Counted from the first letter of the stretch, positions 44,768 to 53,038 are shown. The stretch is 64,000 nt of DNA from Mesonia oceanica (GCF_902499555.1 NZ_CABVMM010000002.1:62001-126000); one strand, 5' to 3'. Numbers and translations: made by a program. Notes: generated by a model not told the origin, from the letters alone.

Positions 44768-45190
44768 TTCGTTTGTAGGTTTTTAATAACAGATTTTTAT
44801 AAATTTTACTTACGGCATTGTTTAAAAATAAATAATTAAAAAATGCTTGTGTTTAACCTTATACGGTTTCCTGTACAAATATATCACCTTCGTTGAAATC
44901 TCAGACTTTAAAGACAAGCAAGTTTGCTATCCTATCTTTAAAAAGCGACGTCCTTAAGGAATGGGAGGGAAGAAGGGAGGTTTTTCAGAATAAGGCGAGA
45001 ACAAGCAATTACTTATAGCCATTGTGACTGTTGCACAACCTCTTTAATCAAACTTCGAATTAAAAGCAGTTTTAAAGAATCCTACACACCTAAAAAATAA
45101 CAACTTACCTCTTGTAATAAATCAGGATAACTCTCTTTTTTTAGAAATATAGGCTTTTGCAACGACTACCATTGTTGTGGGCATTATTTT
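44768..45190. other. Long spacer with cassette-element remnant and gene debris
   Basis: No intact gene. Bases ~44838-44890 resemble a degenerate form of the recurring intergenic element (shares ACAAATATATCACCTT with 47903-47918). Bases 44895-44957 are a decayed 3' end of a small gene (listed separately). TTGTTGTGGGCA near 45173 is mirrored by TGCCCACA near 46274 on the other side of the TPR gene. Confidence 0.6.
44895..44957 (+). pseudogene. Remnant of the 3' end of the 67-aa gene
   Basis: The 20 codons plus TAA read EISDFKDKQVCYPIFKKRRP, against EISDFKNKQVRYTIPKKRRS at the end of the intact gene at 49252. Similarity continues past the stop codon into the 3' flank. The 5' part is absent. Confidence 0.85.
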
Positions 45191-46255
45191 TTATCTAATA
45201 AATTTGTTTTCATTAGTTATTTCAATAATATTTTGTTTCTCTGTGTACCAATCTACAAATTTGTCATATTCACCTCGGTTTAATTCTAACCAATTACTAA
45301 ATTCTTCTTGTGCTCCAATTTGAAATAAATAATGGTTGTAAGCATTAAAGAGATTATTATCTATTAGTTCTTTTTGATATTCAAAAAGAACATTGGGATA
45401 ATTTTTAAAATCTTCCTTAAAATAATTTTCTATAAATTTTTGTCTTATTTGCGATAACGAATTTAAATTGATTGTTTTTTCATCAGTAATTGCTAAAATA
45501 AAATTTTCGGCAAAAATTGCACAAAGTGGTAACTTAATATCTTCGTTTGGCTTTATTTCTGAAGCATCAATAATAATTTCACAAAAGTCAATCTTGGATT
45601 CATTTTCGCTTAAAGTTATTGATGATTTATATGCATTAAAAAGAAGTTCACTCATTTCTTGAGTTCGTGCTGTAGTTCTCTCTAAATTCATAAATATCTC
45701 GCCATAAATTAAACCTGAAAGTTTATCGGTAGAATTCAAAAATAATTTTGCTAAACGAAAGTAGTTTGAAGTAAAAGTTGGATCTACTTCAATTCCTTTT
45801 TCATAATTTTCAATTGCTTTTTGATATTCCTTTTGTTGTAAAAATATATTACCTTTTTCTAAATGTAGATTTCCTGAATTCGGAAAATGTTTCATTCCGT
45901 CTTCATATTCTTTAATTGCCTTTTCTGGTTTACCTAAATAACTATAACAGTTACCTGACATCTGATAAACTTGGCTATTTAAGGATTTATATTTTTTTAC
46001 TTTATTTAAAATCTTAATTGCTTTTTCATACTCTTTTTTTTGAACATAAGCATAAGCGATTTCATAGGGATATATATAATTTTCAGAATCAAGCTTTTGA
46101 CTTTCTTCCAGTAACTTTATACTCTCTTCTAATTTTCCTTCATCCATTATTTTAATTGCTTCTTTTGCTTTCGAATATGCAATTTCCTTGTCCGTTTGTG
46201 CAGATAAGGAAATGGATAAAAAGCAAAGCAGAAATCCAAATATTATTTTATTCAT
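45191..46255 (-). CDS. Secreted TPR-repeat protein
   Basis: The 354-aa protein has a signal peptide ending SLSAQ and about five tetratricopeptide repeats over residues ~25-180 (for example YEKAIKILNKVKKY, PEKAIKEYEDGMKHFPNSGN, YQKAIENYEKGIEVDPTF). The C-terminal half is helical and unrecognised. TPRs mediate protein contacts, so it is probably a periplasmic scaffold. It forms a single-gene unit flanked by inverted TTGTGGGCA / TGCCCACA motifs. Confidence 0.75.
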   Translation of the reverse strand: MNKIIFGFLLCFLSISLSAQTDKEIAYSKAKEAIKIMDEGKLEESIKLLEESQKLDSENYIYPYEIAYAYVQKKEYEKAIKILNKVKKYKSLNSQVYQMSGNCYSYLGKPEKAIKEYEDGMKHFPNSGNLHLEKGNIFLQQKEYQKAIENYEKGIEVDPTFTSNYFRLAKLFLNSTDKLSGLIYGEIFMNLERTTARTQEMSELLFNAYKSSITLSENESKIDFCEIIIDASEIKPNEDIKLPLCAIFAENFILAITDEKTINLNSLSQIRQKFIENYFKEDFKNYPNVLFEYQKELIDNNLFNAYNHYLFQIGAQEEFSNWLELNRGEYDKFVDWYTEKQNIIEITNENKFIR

Positions 46256-46592
46256 AAGGTCTGTTTATATTGCCCACACCATGCAAATAAACGCATGGCG
46301 TTTAGCTACACTAACGCACTACCTCAAATATAACTAAATTATCGTTTATCTAAAACAGCGACAAAACAAATGTATGCAGCCTCACTTAGTATCCACAAAG
46401 CCTTTAAGGGAAGCTTAAAAGAGGAATATAAGCAAGTGATATAGGTTATGGAATAGATGGATAACCCTGTCGGGGTTATCAACATTCAACACTACAACAT
46501 CATCATTATGAAGTGATTAAAAATAAAATATTATATATGAAGAACTGGACTAGAGCTTTTCATAGGAGCTATTATTGTAAGTAGGTTTTTAT
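46256..46592. other. Spacer with palindromes
   Basis: No gene seen. Just upstream of the TPR gene, CCATGC ... GCATGG and AAACGC ... GCGTTT (46278-46302) form two mutually exclusive hairpins. GATAACCC ... GGGTTATC (46460-46480) is a perfect 8-base stem with a five-base loop and no T-run, so it is REP-like rather than a terminator. Confidence 0.55.
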
Positions 46593-46862
46593 TTATTCCA
46601 GCATATTGTTTTTAATTAGCGAGTCCATTTCCATTTGGTATTTTTTTCGCCAGTCTTTTCCGTTTCTTTTATTCAGATATTTTTCAATTTCAATATTATA
46701 TGCGTTAATTCCACGTAATTGTGGTGAAGTTACAATACAACCAACATTTGATTCGTGAAATCCATATTTTTCTTTAAGTCCAATGCAAGGAACTCCGCAA
46801 GTATATGAAGTTGTTCCAACCATAGCAATTCTTGGCGATTCATGCCAAATGTCAATTTCCGA
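46593..46862 (-). pseudogene. C-terminal gene fragment, probably frameshifted
   Basis: The frame runs from a stop near 46863 to 46593 and reads SEIDIWHESPRIAMVGTTSY... to a normal-looking C-terminus (YLNKRNGKDWRKKYQMEMDS). The conserved look without a start or N-terminus marks a fragment of a larger family. Two in-frame TAA codons in an (AAT)n run, and an open frame in another phase just upstream, suggest a slippage frameshift there. Confidence 0.55.
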
Positions 46863-47037
46863 TTATTATTTTCTTTTTGCGTTTCATTGGCCAACTTGCT
46901 TACAATAGGTCTAGTGTATGATTTCGTTACGTGTTTAAGCGCTAAAGTTAGCAAATAATACAGATAGAAAGTCTGCGAGGACTTTCTTAAGTAGGCAAGT
47001 AAAAGCAAATTACTTACAAACAAGTTACTGCATATTA

Positions 47038-47802
47038 TTATTTTTTCTTTCTAAATATATTTTTAATTCCATTCCAAACTCTTTTATAAAATGGAGCTTT
47101 TTCATACACTACATATTCGATTATTCGACCTTGTTTAAATTCTATGTCTATAGTTCTATTTTCCTTATTTTGTAGAGATTCATAATCGACAGTTATTTCC
47201 GTTGTTTCAAGTCCAACGTATGAGTAGATTAAAGTGATTTCTTTTAAAGAGTCTATCTCTTTTGTTACATTCAGTCTGTAAATTCCATCAAAATCTGACG
47301 TAATTCCTGTCCGTGTTCCTTTGATAATTACATTTGCATAGGGTAAAGGTTGAGAATAGTTATCTGTTAATTTTCCGGAAATATAAATACTGTCATTTTT
47401 TATAGCATTTTTCTTTTTGAACTGCTTTTTTTCAGAGTTATTTAATAAGTCATATTTTTTTTCAGTTTGTTCTGTTTTTATTGGTTCAGCTTTTTCTTGA
47501 CTGTAGCTACTAAACGACAAAAAACTAAATAGTCCAAAATAGAAAGAATTCCAATTATTGATTTTGATATTCTTTTCTTCTTTTTTTGGTTTAGCGAGTT
47601 GTTCCTTTGTGTAAAGTCCACAAACTTTTTCTTCCGAAAAAAGATGAGTTTCTGCAATTTCAGAATCTGTCATTTTTCTGAAATCAATAATTGTATTACT
47701 GCACTTTAAACAAAGTTTCCCTTTTTCATTTTCGGGCATATCAGCCCAAACTTGATTACACTTTTTTAAGTTAGAAAGATTAATTTTAGTTACTCTGTTC
47801 AT
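47038..47802 (-). CDS. Cytosolic-to-envelope protein with carboxypeptidase-like regulatory (CarboxypepD_reg) domain
   Basis: I use the ATG at 47802 (MNRVTKINLSNLKKCNQ), which gives the start usual for this flavobacterial family, instead of an ATG 75 bases upstream. Residues ~10-75 hold a four-cysteine zinc-ribbon-like part (CNQVWADMP, CLKCSNTI). A hydrophobic segment near residue 95 (FYFGLFSFLSF) probably anchors it in the membrane. Residues ~130-220 are a beta-sandwich of the SusC-plug-like type (ISGKLTDNYSQPLPYANVII, RTGITSDFDGIYRL). The C-terminus is basic. Function unknown; seen as orphan genes across the group. Confidence 0.7.
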   Translation of the reverse strand: MNRVTKINLSNLKKCNQVWADMPENEKGKLCLKCSNTIIDFRKMTDSEIAETHLFSEEKVCGLYTKEQLAKPKKEEKNIKINNWNSFYFGLFSFLSFSSYSQEKAEPIKTEQTEKKYDLLNNSEKKQFKKKNAIKNDSIYISGKLTDNYSQPLPYANVIIKGTRTGITSDFDGIYRLNVTKEIDSLKEITLIYSYVGLETTEITVDYESLQNKENRTIDIEFKQGRIIEYVVYEKAPFYKRVWNGIKNIFRKKK

Positions 47803-47849
47803 TTTTTTAACGGCTACGTGTTTGTTTAATTTCCCCACCGAGGGGATTT

Positions 47850-47925
47850 GAGAATTAAAGATAACAAAAACCTCCAACTTTTACGCTTACACGGTTTTCT
47901 ATACAAATATATCACCTTGCTTAAA
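47850..47925 (-). repeat. Recurring intergenic element, degenerate copy
   Basis: Minus-strand order of blocks: ACCGTGTAAGCGTAAAAG, then a TTTTTGTTATCTTTAATTCTC block, matching the elements at 52398-52480 and 53100-53165, but without their hairpin. It also shares ACAAATATATCACCTT with 44875-44890. It lies just upstream of the start of the gene at 47802. Confidence 0.6.
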
Positions 47926-47957
47926 ACTATAGAGGATTACTTGCTCGTGTAATTAAT

Positions 47958-48356
47958 TTATAAGTTATGCACTCTTCCTTTTAGTTTTCTTCTATTAAAA
48001 TTACTTACTCTTGCTTGATCTTGTTTATTTATAATAGCAAAAGCAATCACTGGCACAAGCATAAAACCTCCGATAATATAAACGACATAATTATTTTTAC
48101 TGGATGCAAAGATGGGATTAATGAGTAGCCAAAGTAGGGGAGTTCCTATAAGAAAAATTAAACCGGCCATCAATTGAGCAGTTTTAGAAGGTTTTGCATA
48201 CAATTGGTCCACCTTAAAATCATTTTTTTCTTGACAGTTTTTACAGGTTAGTTTTTTAGTTTCCCCGTCCTTCATCGCAAATTCCACCCTTGTATAGGCA
48301 GCTGTTCGATAAGGGATTTCTTGCTTACAATTTTTACACTTTCCGTAAACTTTCAT
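47958..48356 (-). CDS. Zinc-ribbon membrane protein
   Basis: The 132-aa protein has an N-terminal double CxxC pair (CKNCKQ and CKNCQE, residues ~7-42), a classic zinc ribbon, followed by two transmembrane helices (~62-80 and ~90-108) and a basic tail. It is a small inner-membrane protein of unknown role. It stands alone, with a structured spacer upstream. Confidence 0.7.
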   Translation of the reverse strand: MKVYGKCKNCKQEIPYRTAAYTRVEFAMKDGETKKLTCKNCQEKNDFKVDQLYAKPSKTAQLMAGLIFLIGTPLLWLLINPIFASSKNNYVVYIIGGFMLVPVIAFAIINKQDQARVSNFNRRKLKGRVHNL

Positions 48357-48426
48357 CTATATAAACTTTCTTTAAAGTTAAAATATTAAAATAACTTGAG
48401 TTCGAGCTAAGAAAATTTCGGAGACT

Positions 48427-48509
48427 GAGTGAAATCTTTGCAAAAGATTTTCTATCGAAGTTTCCATGTGGGTGGCTTTTCGATACAAATTTTCCTTGAA
48501 AATTCACTC
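48427..48509. repeat. Large inverted repeat with a hairpin in each arm
   Basis: The left arm (48427-48459, GAGTGA ... TATCGAA) and right arm (48479-48509, TTCGATA ... TCACTC) are inverted copies. Each arm holds its own perfect small hairpin: AAATCTTT / AAAGATTT and AATTTTC / GAAAATT. It resembles a REP-type doublet or a tiny non-coding mobile unit. The rest of 48357-48611 holds nothing else supported. Confidence 0.65.
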
Positions 48510-48611
48510 CATGCTCCAAAATAGCTTAAAGTTAACATTCGGTTCTCTCTACAATTTTACTAGGTTTTCCTACTTAAAATGACTCAAACGGACTAATTTA
48601 ATTTCTTAAGC

Positions 48612-48839
48612 TTACCTCTGATAAAGTTCTTTTAAAACCTCACACGGGTCAACATCGATGGCTAAGGCAATCAGGTAAAGTTCTTTTGCCCTTAGATGTG
48701 TTGACTCATTTAAAGTAAGTTCACTTAAGGTTGACCTACTGATTCCTATTTTTTCAGAAACACCGGCTTTACTAATTGACTTTTTAGCTAAATACAATCC
48801 TAGTGCAGTCATAAATCTTTGGAATTTGTTGATATACAT
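48612..48839 (-). CDS. Small XRE-family HTH regulator (a)
   Basis: A 75-aa single-domain helix-turn-helix protein: SKAGVSEKIGISRSTLSELT for the HTH, then a YLIALAIDVDPCEVL helix common to Cro/CI-type folds. No effector domain. It lies 38 bases downstream of the second XRE gene on the same strand, so both are likely one transcript. Confidence 0.8.
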   Translation of the reverse strand: MYINKFQRFMTALGLYLAKKSISKAGVSEKIGISRSTLSELTLNESTHLRAKELYLIALAIDVDPCEVLKELYQR

Positions 48840-48877
48840 GTAATCCCCAAAAGAAAAATATAGAATTTCTAACCCTG

Positions 48878-49084
48878 TTATTTAGTACTAATCAATAAGC
48901 TTCTTACATCTACGTCTAATTTGTTTGCAATTTGAAATAAAGTTTCTACTCGAGGCTGCATTTCATTTCGGCACCATTTAGAAACCGTAGTGCGGTTCAT
49001 TTCTAACTGGTCTGCCAGCCAATTATTGGTTTTTCCTTGTTCAGCTAAAACGGCCTTTATCCGGTTAAAAACTTCTTTTTCCAT
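48878..49084 (-). CDS. Small XRE-family HTH regulator (b)
   Basis: The 68-aa protein is a compact Cro/CI-like HTH (NNWLADQLEMNRTTVSKWC, then LFQIANKLDVDVRSLL), of a type that is widespread in flavobacteria. It is divergent from the 67-aa gene at 49252, and a 17-base palindrome in the shared spacer (49190-49206) is its likely operator. Confidence 0.85.
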   Translation of the reverse strand: MEKEVFNRIKAVLAEQGKTNNWLADQLEMNRTTVSKWCRNEMQPRVETLFQIANKLDVDVRSLLISTK

Positions 49085-49106
49085 CCTAAATAATTATCAT
49101 CTATAC

Positions 49107-49114
49107 CAAATGTA
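49107..49114 (-). promoter_or_regulatory. Likely -7 promoter box of the XRE pair
   Basis: On the minus strand this reads TACATTTG, matching the Bacteroidota -7 consensus TAnnTTTG, 23 bases before the XRE (b) start. Confidence 0.45.
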
Positions 49115-49180
49115 ATAACTTTCTTTTCAATGCTAATCGCATTATTTTAAGCTTTATGGTATTCAATAAAATATTTTTAG

Positions 49181-49206
49181 TATATTTGTTATGCTTTAAA
49201 AGCATA
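49181..49206 (+). promoter_or_regulatory. Promoter box and palindromic operator of the 67-aa gene
   Basis: TATATTTG (49181-49188) fits the TAnnTTTG -7 box. It runs directly into a perfect 17-base palindrome, TATGCTTT-A-AAAGCATA (49190-49206), which would overlap the transcription start. The spacer separates two divergent genes, one of them an HTH repressor, so this is a good repressor operator candidate. Confidence 0.6.
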
Positions 49207-49251
49207 AAATAAATCTATTTAAGTTTTTTTTGAATATTTAAAAATTAAATC

Positions 49252-49455
49252 ATGAGCAGAAGATACACGAAAGCCGATTTAGATGAAATTGTTTATTCGC
49301 AATTAGAGAACCTGGATGCAATGCATGACTTATTACGGATTATGAAAGTACAAAATGAGTTACTGGATAATGCCAATAAAAAATTACGCCAAGAAATCTC
49401 AGATTTTAAGAACAAACAAGTGCGCTATACCATTCCCAAAAAGAGACGTTCTTAA
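49252..49455 (+). CDS. Small coiled-coil protein divergent from XRE regulators
   Basis: The 67-aa product (MSRRYTKADLDEIVYSQLEN...) is helical, with a likely coiled coil over residues ~12-50 and a basic tail ending KKRRS. No family recognised. A decayed second 3' end at 44895-44957 shows that the gene has been copied in this region. It is the only plus-strand gene in the accessory region and may be regulated by the adjacent HTH protein. Confidence 0.6.
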   Translation: MSRRYTKADLDEIVYSQLENLDAMHDLLRIMKVQNELLDNANKKLRQEISDFKNKQVRYTIPKKRRS

Positions 49456-49504
49456 GGAATGGGAGAGAAGGGGAAGGATTTTTGGGATTGTTGCTTTTAT
49501 AATT

Positions 49505-49549
49505 ATGCGGTTGTGCCCGCAAGACATAAAACCACAATTGCTGTTATAC
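49505..49549 (-). repeat. Recurring hairpin element, copy downstream of gajB
   Basis: The minus strand reads GTATAACAGCAATTGTGG, then TTTTATGTCTTGCGGGCAC with an imperfect hairpin, then ACCGC. It matches the better-preserved copies at 52440-52480 and 53130-53160 and begins about 20 bases past the gajB stop. Confidence 0.7.
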
Positions 49550-49568
49550 AGTATTGTGTTTTCGTGCT

Positions 49569-50699
49569 TTATTTGTATTCAATTGCTCCATTTTTTATAA
49601 ATCCATCTGTTTTATCACAGACTATACCAACACTATATTTCGCTCTTGTTATTCCTACATAAAATTTCGCTCGGGCTTCATTACTAAATTTACTGACTGA
49701 AATTTCATTGTTAATTATCCATCCTAGCATTCCTTTTGTTGGATAAATTAAAACCCTTTCAAAAGTTAAACCCTTAGATTGTCCAAAATTAGTAATTGTA
49801 AATTCAGGATTTGTATCCTTGGTTGAAGAGTTCCATCGTAATTGAACAGGATTATATTTAGCTAAATATTCATCAACTTTGTCTTTACTAACTATATAAA
49901 TGCCATCATGTTCTGTTATTTCGTCTTGTTTTGAGCCACATTGACTATGTTCGGGATAAAGTCTATTTGCAAAGTCACATATAGCCTGATTACATCTGTA
50001 CGATTCAGAAAGTGATGTGTCATCAATTTGAAAACCTAATTTACTGCATTCTGTTGTAATGAATTCTTTTAATAATCCATTTCTGTATTTTTTATATTTT
50101 GTAGAATTATGGGTTAAATAGGTAACTTGTCTTGGGTCACAAACTAATGATAGATTTGAACTGCATTGTCCAAAAATCTTTAGTAATTCCAAATCATATC
50201 CCGCCAAATCTTGGCATTCATCAATTAGTATGTAGTCGTATATTTCTGTAAGACGGTTTATTATTTTGCCCTTTGTTTCTTTGTTAACTCTAACAGCAAG
50301 TTTTGCAACCTTATCAGAATAAATCCTTTTGTTTTTTGAAAAGTAGAATTTATCAAAATTATCAGCTTCTGCATAAGGAATTTTTCTTCCAGTTCTTTGG
50401 TCTGTGTATCTAATGCCTGATTTCTCGTTTACAAGTAGAAGTCCCTTTATTTTGTAGTCAAATAGAATTGTCTGATAGGGTTTTATACATTGCTTAATTA
50501 AAAATGAAAACCAAGTAGAAACATGAATATTTGAAGGAATACAGCCTATTAATTCAAAAAATTTATTTTTAATTTCTTGAGCATTTGATTCTGTGTAAGT
50601 GGTTATTAAAATTAATTTTTCAGGGTATAGCAAAGCTTTTTTGATTAAAGCTGTTGTTTTACCCGAGCCTGCTGATGCTATGATTAATTCATTAGTCAT
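49569..50699 (-). CDS. gajB: Gabija helicase-like subunit GajB (compact UvrD-like)
   Basis: The 376-aa SF1A helicase-like protein keeps all main motifs: I ASAGSGKT (residues 8-15), Ia TTYTESNAQEI, II ILIDECQDL, III VCDPRQ, IV LSESYRCNQAI, V QSKGLTFERV, VI YVGITRAK. It starts two bases after the stop of an OLD-family nuclease gene, the order seen in Gabija anti-phage systems. Typical GajB proteins are nearer 500 aa, so this is a short form that probably lacks an accessory subdomain. It likely senses DNA ends and activates the nuclease during phage infection. Confidence 0.85.
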   Translation of the reverse strand: MTNELIIASAGSGKTTALIKKALLYPEKLILITTYTESNAQEIKNKFFELIGCIPSNIHVSTWFSFLIKQCIKPYQTILFDYKIKGLLLVNEKSGIRYTDQRTGRKIPYAEADNFDKFYFSKNKRIYSDKVAKLAVRVNKETKGKIINRLTEIYDYILIDECQDLAGYDLELLKIFGQCSSNLSLVCDPRQVTYLTHNSTKYKKYRNGLLKEFITTECSKLGFQIDDTSLSESYRCNQAICDFANRLYPEHSQCGSKQDEITEHDGIYIVSKDKVDEYLAKYNPVQLRWNSSTKDTNPEFTITNFGQSKGLTFERVLIYPTKGMLGWIINNEISVSKFSNEARAKFYVGITRAKYSVGIVCDKTDGFIKNGAIEYK

Positions 50700-50701
50700 T
50701 G

Positions 50702-52336
50702 TTAAATAACATCTGAAATAAAATTGGGGAATGAAATTATTTCTTGTGTATCAAATAATTTTAAAGCGCATTCTGTTTTATTGAGCTTCATATATTTATG
50801 AAATTCGTCATCAGTTGTATAAGCTTTGTCAAAAATCAAATTGAACAACTCAATAGAATTTGATTTTAATAGTTTTGGTTCTAGCGTGTTGTAATTAAAT
50901 GGTTTACCGTAAATTTCAAAATCCCCTTCATCTATTTCGCTATCGTAAGAAATTGTAATGTTGGGTTTAGCGTTTACTCCAATATAATCTCCATATTTTT
51001 TTTCAAGCTGTTCCAGACTCCAATCTGTATCAGTTATTACAATTACTGGCTTATTTATTTTTTCTGCTATTTGTAAAAATCTTAAAAAAGAAGTGCCCAC
51101 TGAAATTACATCTATTCCATCTTCTATTGGTAGTTTACCGTATTTTTGAAAATATGCTTTTTGAATAATTAATTCGTCTGAATCGCCTTCAACAAGTATT
51201 GATTTATTACTCAGAATTAATCTAAGGGTATCGTAACCAGCTAGTCTTTTGAAGTAGGTAAAAGTATCATCTTCTAAATCTTTAAAAGTTATTGTTTTCT
51301 GTTCGTTTAATAAGATTAGGCTGTCTAAGCCTAGTTTATTTGCAATAAAACTACTGTGAGTAGTAACAATTATTTGTTTGTTTTCTGCACCTTTTCTTAG
51401 GTCATGAATTAGTTCATTTAATTTTGCGTGAGATAAATGATTTTCTGGTTCTTCAATTAAAAGCACATTGGATTCTAATGTTTTTTTATGTGATAGAGCC
51501 AATTTAGTTTTTATCACACATTGTTCTCCTTTTCCGATATGATGAAATGGAATTTCATCCAAATATGTTACTAAAGAGTTTTCCCACGAATTTTTTGAGG
51601 AAAGTTCAACTGACAGTTCTACTTTTTTGTTGGAAATATTTGAATCAGTTTGAATTTTTTTATTAATGTTAATTATAGAATCCTCTTGCATGAAAACGTC
51701 TTTCATTTTTCTGTGTGCTTGGGATACATCTACAATTTCTTTCTGTTCTAAAAAGTCTTTTATTATTCTACTTATATAAATATCGGAACCATTCTGCAAT
51801 CTACCATTTGATGAGTCGATTAATGCGGGCTTAATAGGTATCAGCCTTGGTGTAACTCTTTCATCTCTCGCGAAGGACTCCCAGTAAAAATTATAGTACT
51901 CAATTGGCAAGCTTTTGATGCTTTCAGTTTGAATTAAAATCTGATATTCAGGTAAATATTTTTCATCAAATGCAATATTAAATGAAAGTCCTATTGAATC
52001 GGATTTTTCAGAGTTTTTATCTCCTTTGAAAATTGAAGGTGCATCAGGTGATAAAAAAACTTCTATTTTGATTGAAGGTGGTGCTAACGGTGTTTCAGTT
52101 TGAAGACTTTCAATATACTCTTTTACTGTTTCTTTGTTGAATATATATTCATTTAGTTCATTGTGGATATATCGACCCTTAAGCCAGCCAGAAAGTATAA
52201 GGTTTAGAGCTTCTATAATTGTTGATTTTCCTGCTTCATTTTCTCCGACAATGATATTGACATTTTTGTTCAATATCAGCTCAAACTCATTTTTGAAACA
52301 TTTGAAGTTTTTTATTTTTAATTTCTCAAGATGCAT
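50702..52336 (-). CDS. gajA: Gabija nuclease GajA (OLD-family ATPase with TOPRIM)
   Basis: The 544-aa protein has an N-terminal ABC/SMC-type ATPase: Walker A GENEAGKST (residues 31-39), a signature-like GKGEQCVIKTKLAL, Walker B NVLLIEEPENHLS, and IIVTTHSSF with the H-loop. It is followed by a C-terminal TOPRIM nuclease: ILVEGDSDELI with the catalytic Glu and VIVITDTD with the DxD. Length and layout match class 2 OLD proteins, which pair with a UvrD-like helicase, as here. GajA nicks DNA when nucleotides are depleted in infection. Complete and intact. Confidence 0.9.
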   Translation of the reverse strand: MHLEKLKIKNFKCFKNEFELILNKNVNIIVGENEAGKSTIIEALNLILSGWLKGRYIHNELNEYIFNKETVKEYIESLQTETPLAPPSIKIEVFLSPDAPSIFKGDKNSEKSDSIGLSFNIAFDEKYLPEYQILIQTESIKSLPIEYYNFYWESFARDERVTPRLIPIKPALIDSSNGRLQNGSDIYISRIIKDFLEQKEIVDVSQAHRKMKDVFMQEDSIININKKIQTDSNISNKKVELSVELSSKNSWENSLVTYLDEIPFHHIGKGEQCVIKTKLALSHKKTLESNVLLIEEPENHLSHAKLNELIHDLRKGAENKQIIVTTHSSFIANKLGLDSLILLNEQKTITFKDLEDDTFTYFKRLAGYDTLRLILSNKSILVEGDSDELIIQKAYFQKYGKLPIEDGIDVISVGTSFLRFLQIAEKINKPVIVITDTDWSLEQLEKKYGDYIGVNAKPNITISYDSEIDEGDFEIYGKPFNYNTLEPKLLKSNSIELFNLIFDKAYTTDDEFHKYMKLNKTECALKLFDTQEIISFPNFISDVI

Positions 52337-52397
52337 CTATTTTGGTTTTTATGCATGAAACACAACTTCTTGTATATTTGTCAGTTGTGGGAATTTG

Positions 52398-52480
52398 AGA
52401 TTAAAGATAGCTAAAAATTCCGATTTTTATGCTTGCGCGGTTGTGTCCGCAGGACATAAAGCCTCAATTGTTGTTATACG
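52398..52480 (-). repeat. Recurring intergenic element with TGTCC/GGACA hairpin (copy 1)
   Basis: Minus-strand block order: CGTATAACAACAATTGAGG, a hairpin TGTCC-TGC-GGACA, ACCGCGCAAGCATAAAA, TTTTTAGCTATCTTTAATC. It lies between gajA and the unknown gene at 52427, whose C-terminus is encoded inside it. Confidence 0.8.
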
Positions 52481-53038
52481 ATGGTGTAAGCAGTTTTTTT
52501 TAATCCGCTTATGAATAGAATCAAATTTATTTGCTATTTGTATATATTCATCACTCCAACCATTTGACATTGCCAATTCTTGATAAGTACTGGTCGGTAA
52601 AAACTCCACCTTTATTTTCTCAAGAGTATCAAAGTCTAATAGTTCAATTTGTTTTTTGTCATAATCAAGTTCTTTTATCAAAGCTTCCGTATTTTCAAAT
52701 CCTGCCCAAACGGTATCAGTTTCATCATTAATTCTTAATTTGATATTAGCCACTATTATTGAAACTTCTTTAAAGTCCGAATAAAATGGAATTTTAGATT
52801 TGAAATATTCTTTGGTTTCCAAATCGCAATTTTTATTCAACTTGATTAAAGCTTTTTCTCTATATTCTTTTGATACAACCCTATCAGAAATCAATTTTAT
52901 ATCCTGTTCAAATTCATCAATTAAAGACCAATCATTGTCATTAAATAAATTTTGCTGAGACATTTTTCTTCCGCGAGAGAATCCATCAATATCTCCACCA
53001 AACTTGTTATATATTTTTATTTTTTTAATGGTTAGCAT
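52427..53038 (-). CDS. Unknown 203-aa protein whose 3' end runs into the repeat
   Basis: A soluble, acidic, helical protein with no recognised domain; phrases near the start (KKIKIYNKFGGDIDGFSR) look like a conserved N-terminus, so I keep the ATG at 53038 over an internal one at 52963. The last ~17 residues (HHRITTIEALCPADTTAQA) are entirely encoded by the recurring intergenic element, so the native stop codon has probably been lost. It is a single-gene unit next to the Gabija pair and might be a defence-associated gene, but nothing shows that directly. Confidence 0.55.
   Translation of the reverse strand: MLTIKKIKIYNKFGGDIDGFSRGRKMSQQNLFNDNDWSLIDEFEQDIKLISDRVVSKEYREKALIKLNKNCDLETKEYFKSKIPFYSDFKEVSIIVANIKLRINDETDTVWAGFENTEALIKELDYDKKQIELLDFDTLEKIKVEFLPTSTYQELAMSNGWSDEYIQIANKFDSIHKRIKKNCLHHRITTIEALCPADTTAQA

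Noticed and set aside
44876..47918. Shared ACAAATATATCACCTT sites as insertion-sequence ends
   Set aside because: They are in the same orientation, have no transposase between them, and fit better as part of the recurring intergenic element.
48612..49084. The two XRE proteins as a toxin-antitoxin pair
   Set aside because: Both are pure HTH domains; neither shows a toxin fold, and the divergent 67-aa protein has no toxin motif.
49355..49662. Two plus-strand reading frames after the 67-aa gene
   Set aside because: They run over the 67-aa gene's 3' end, the repeat element and the end of gajB, and look like chance openings.
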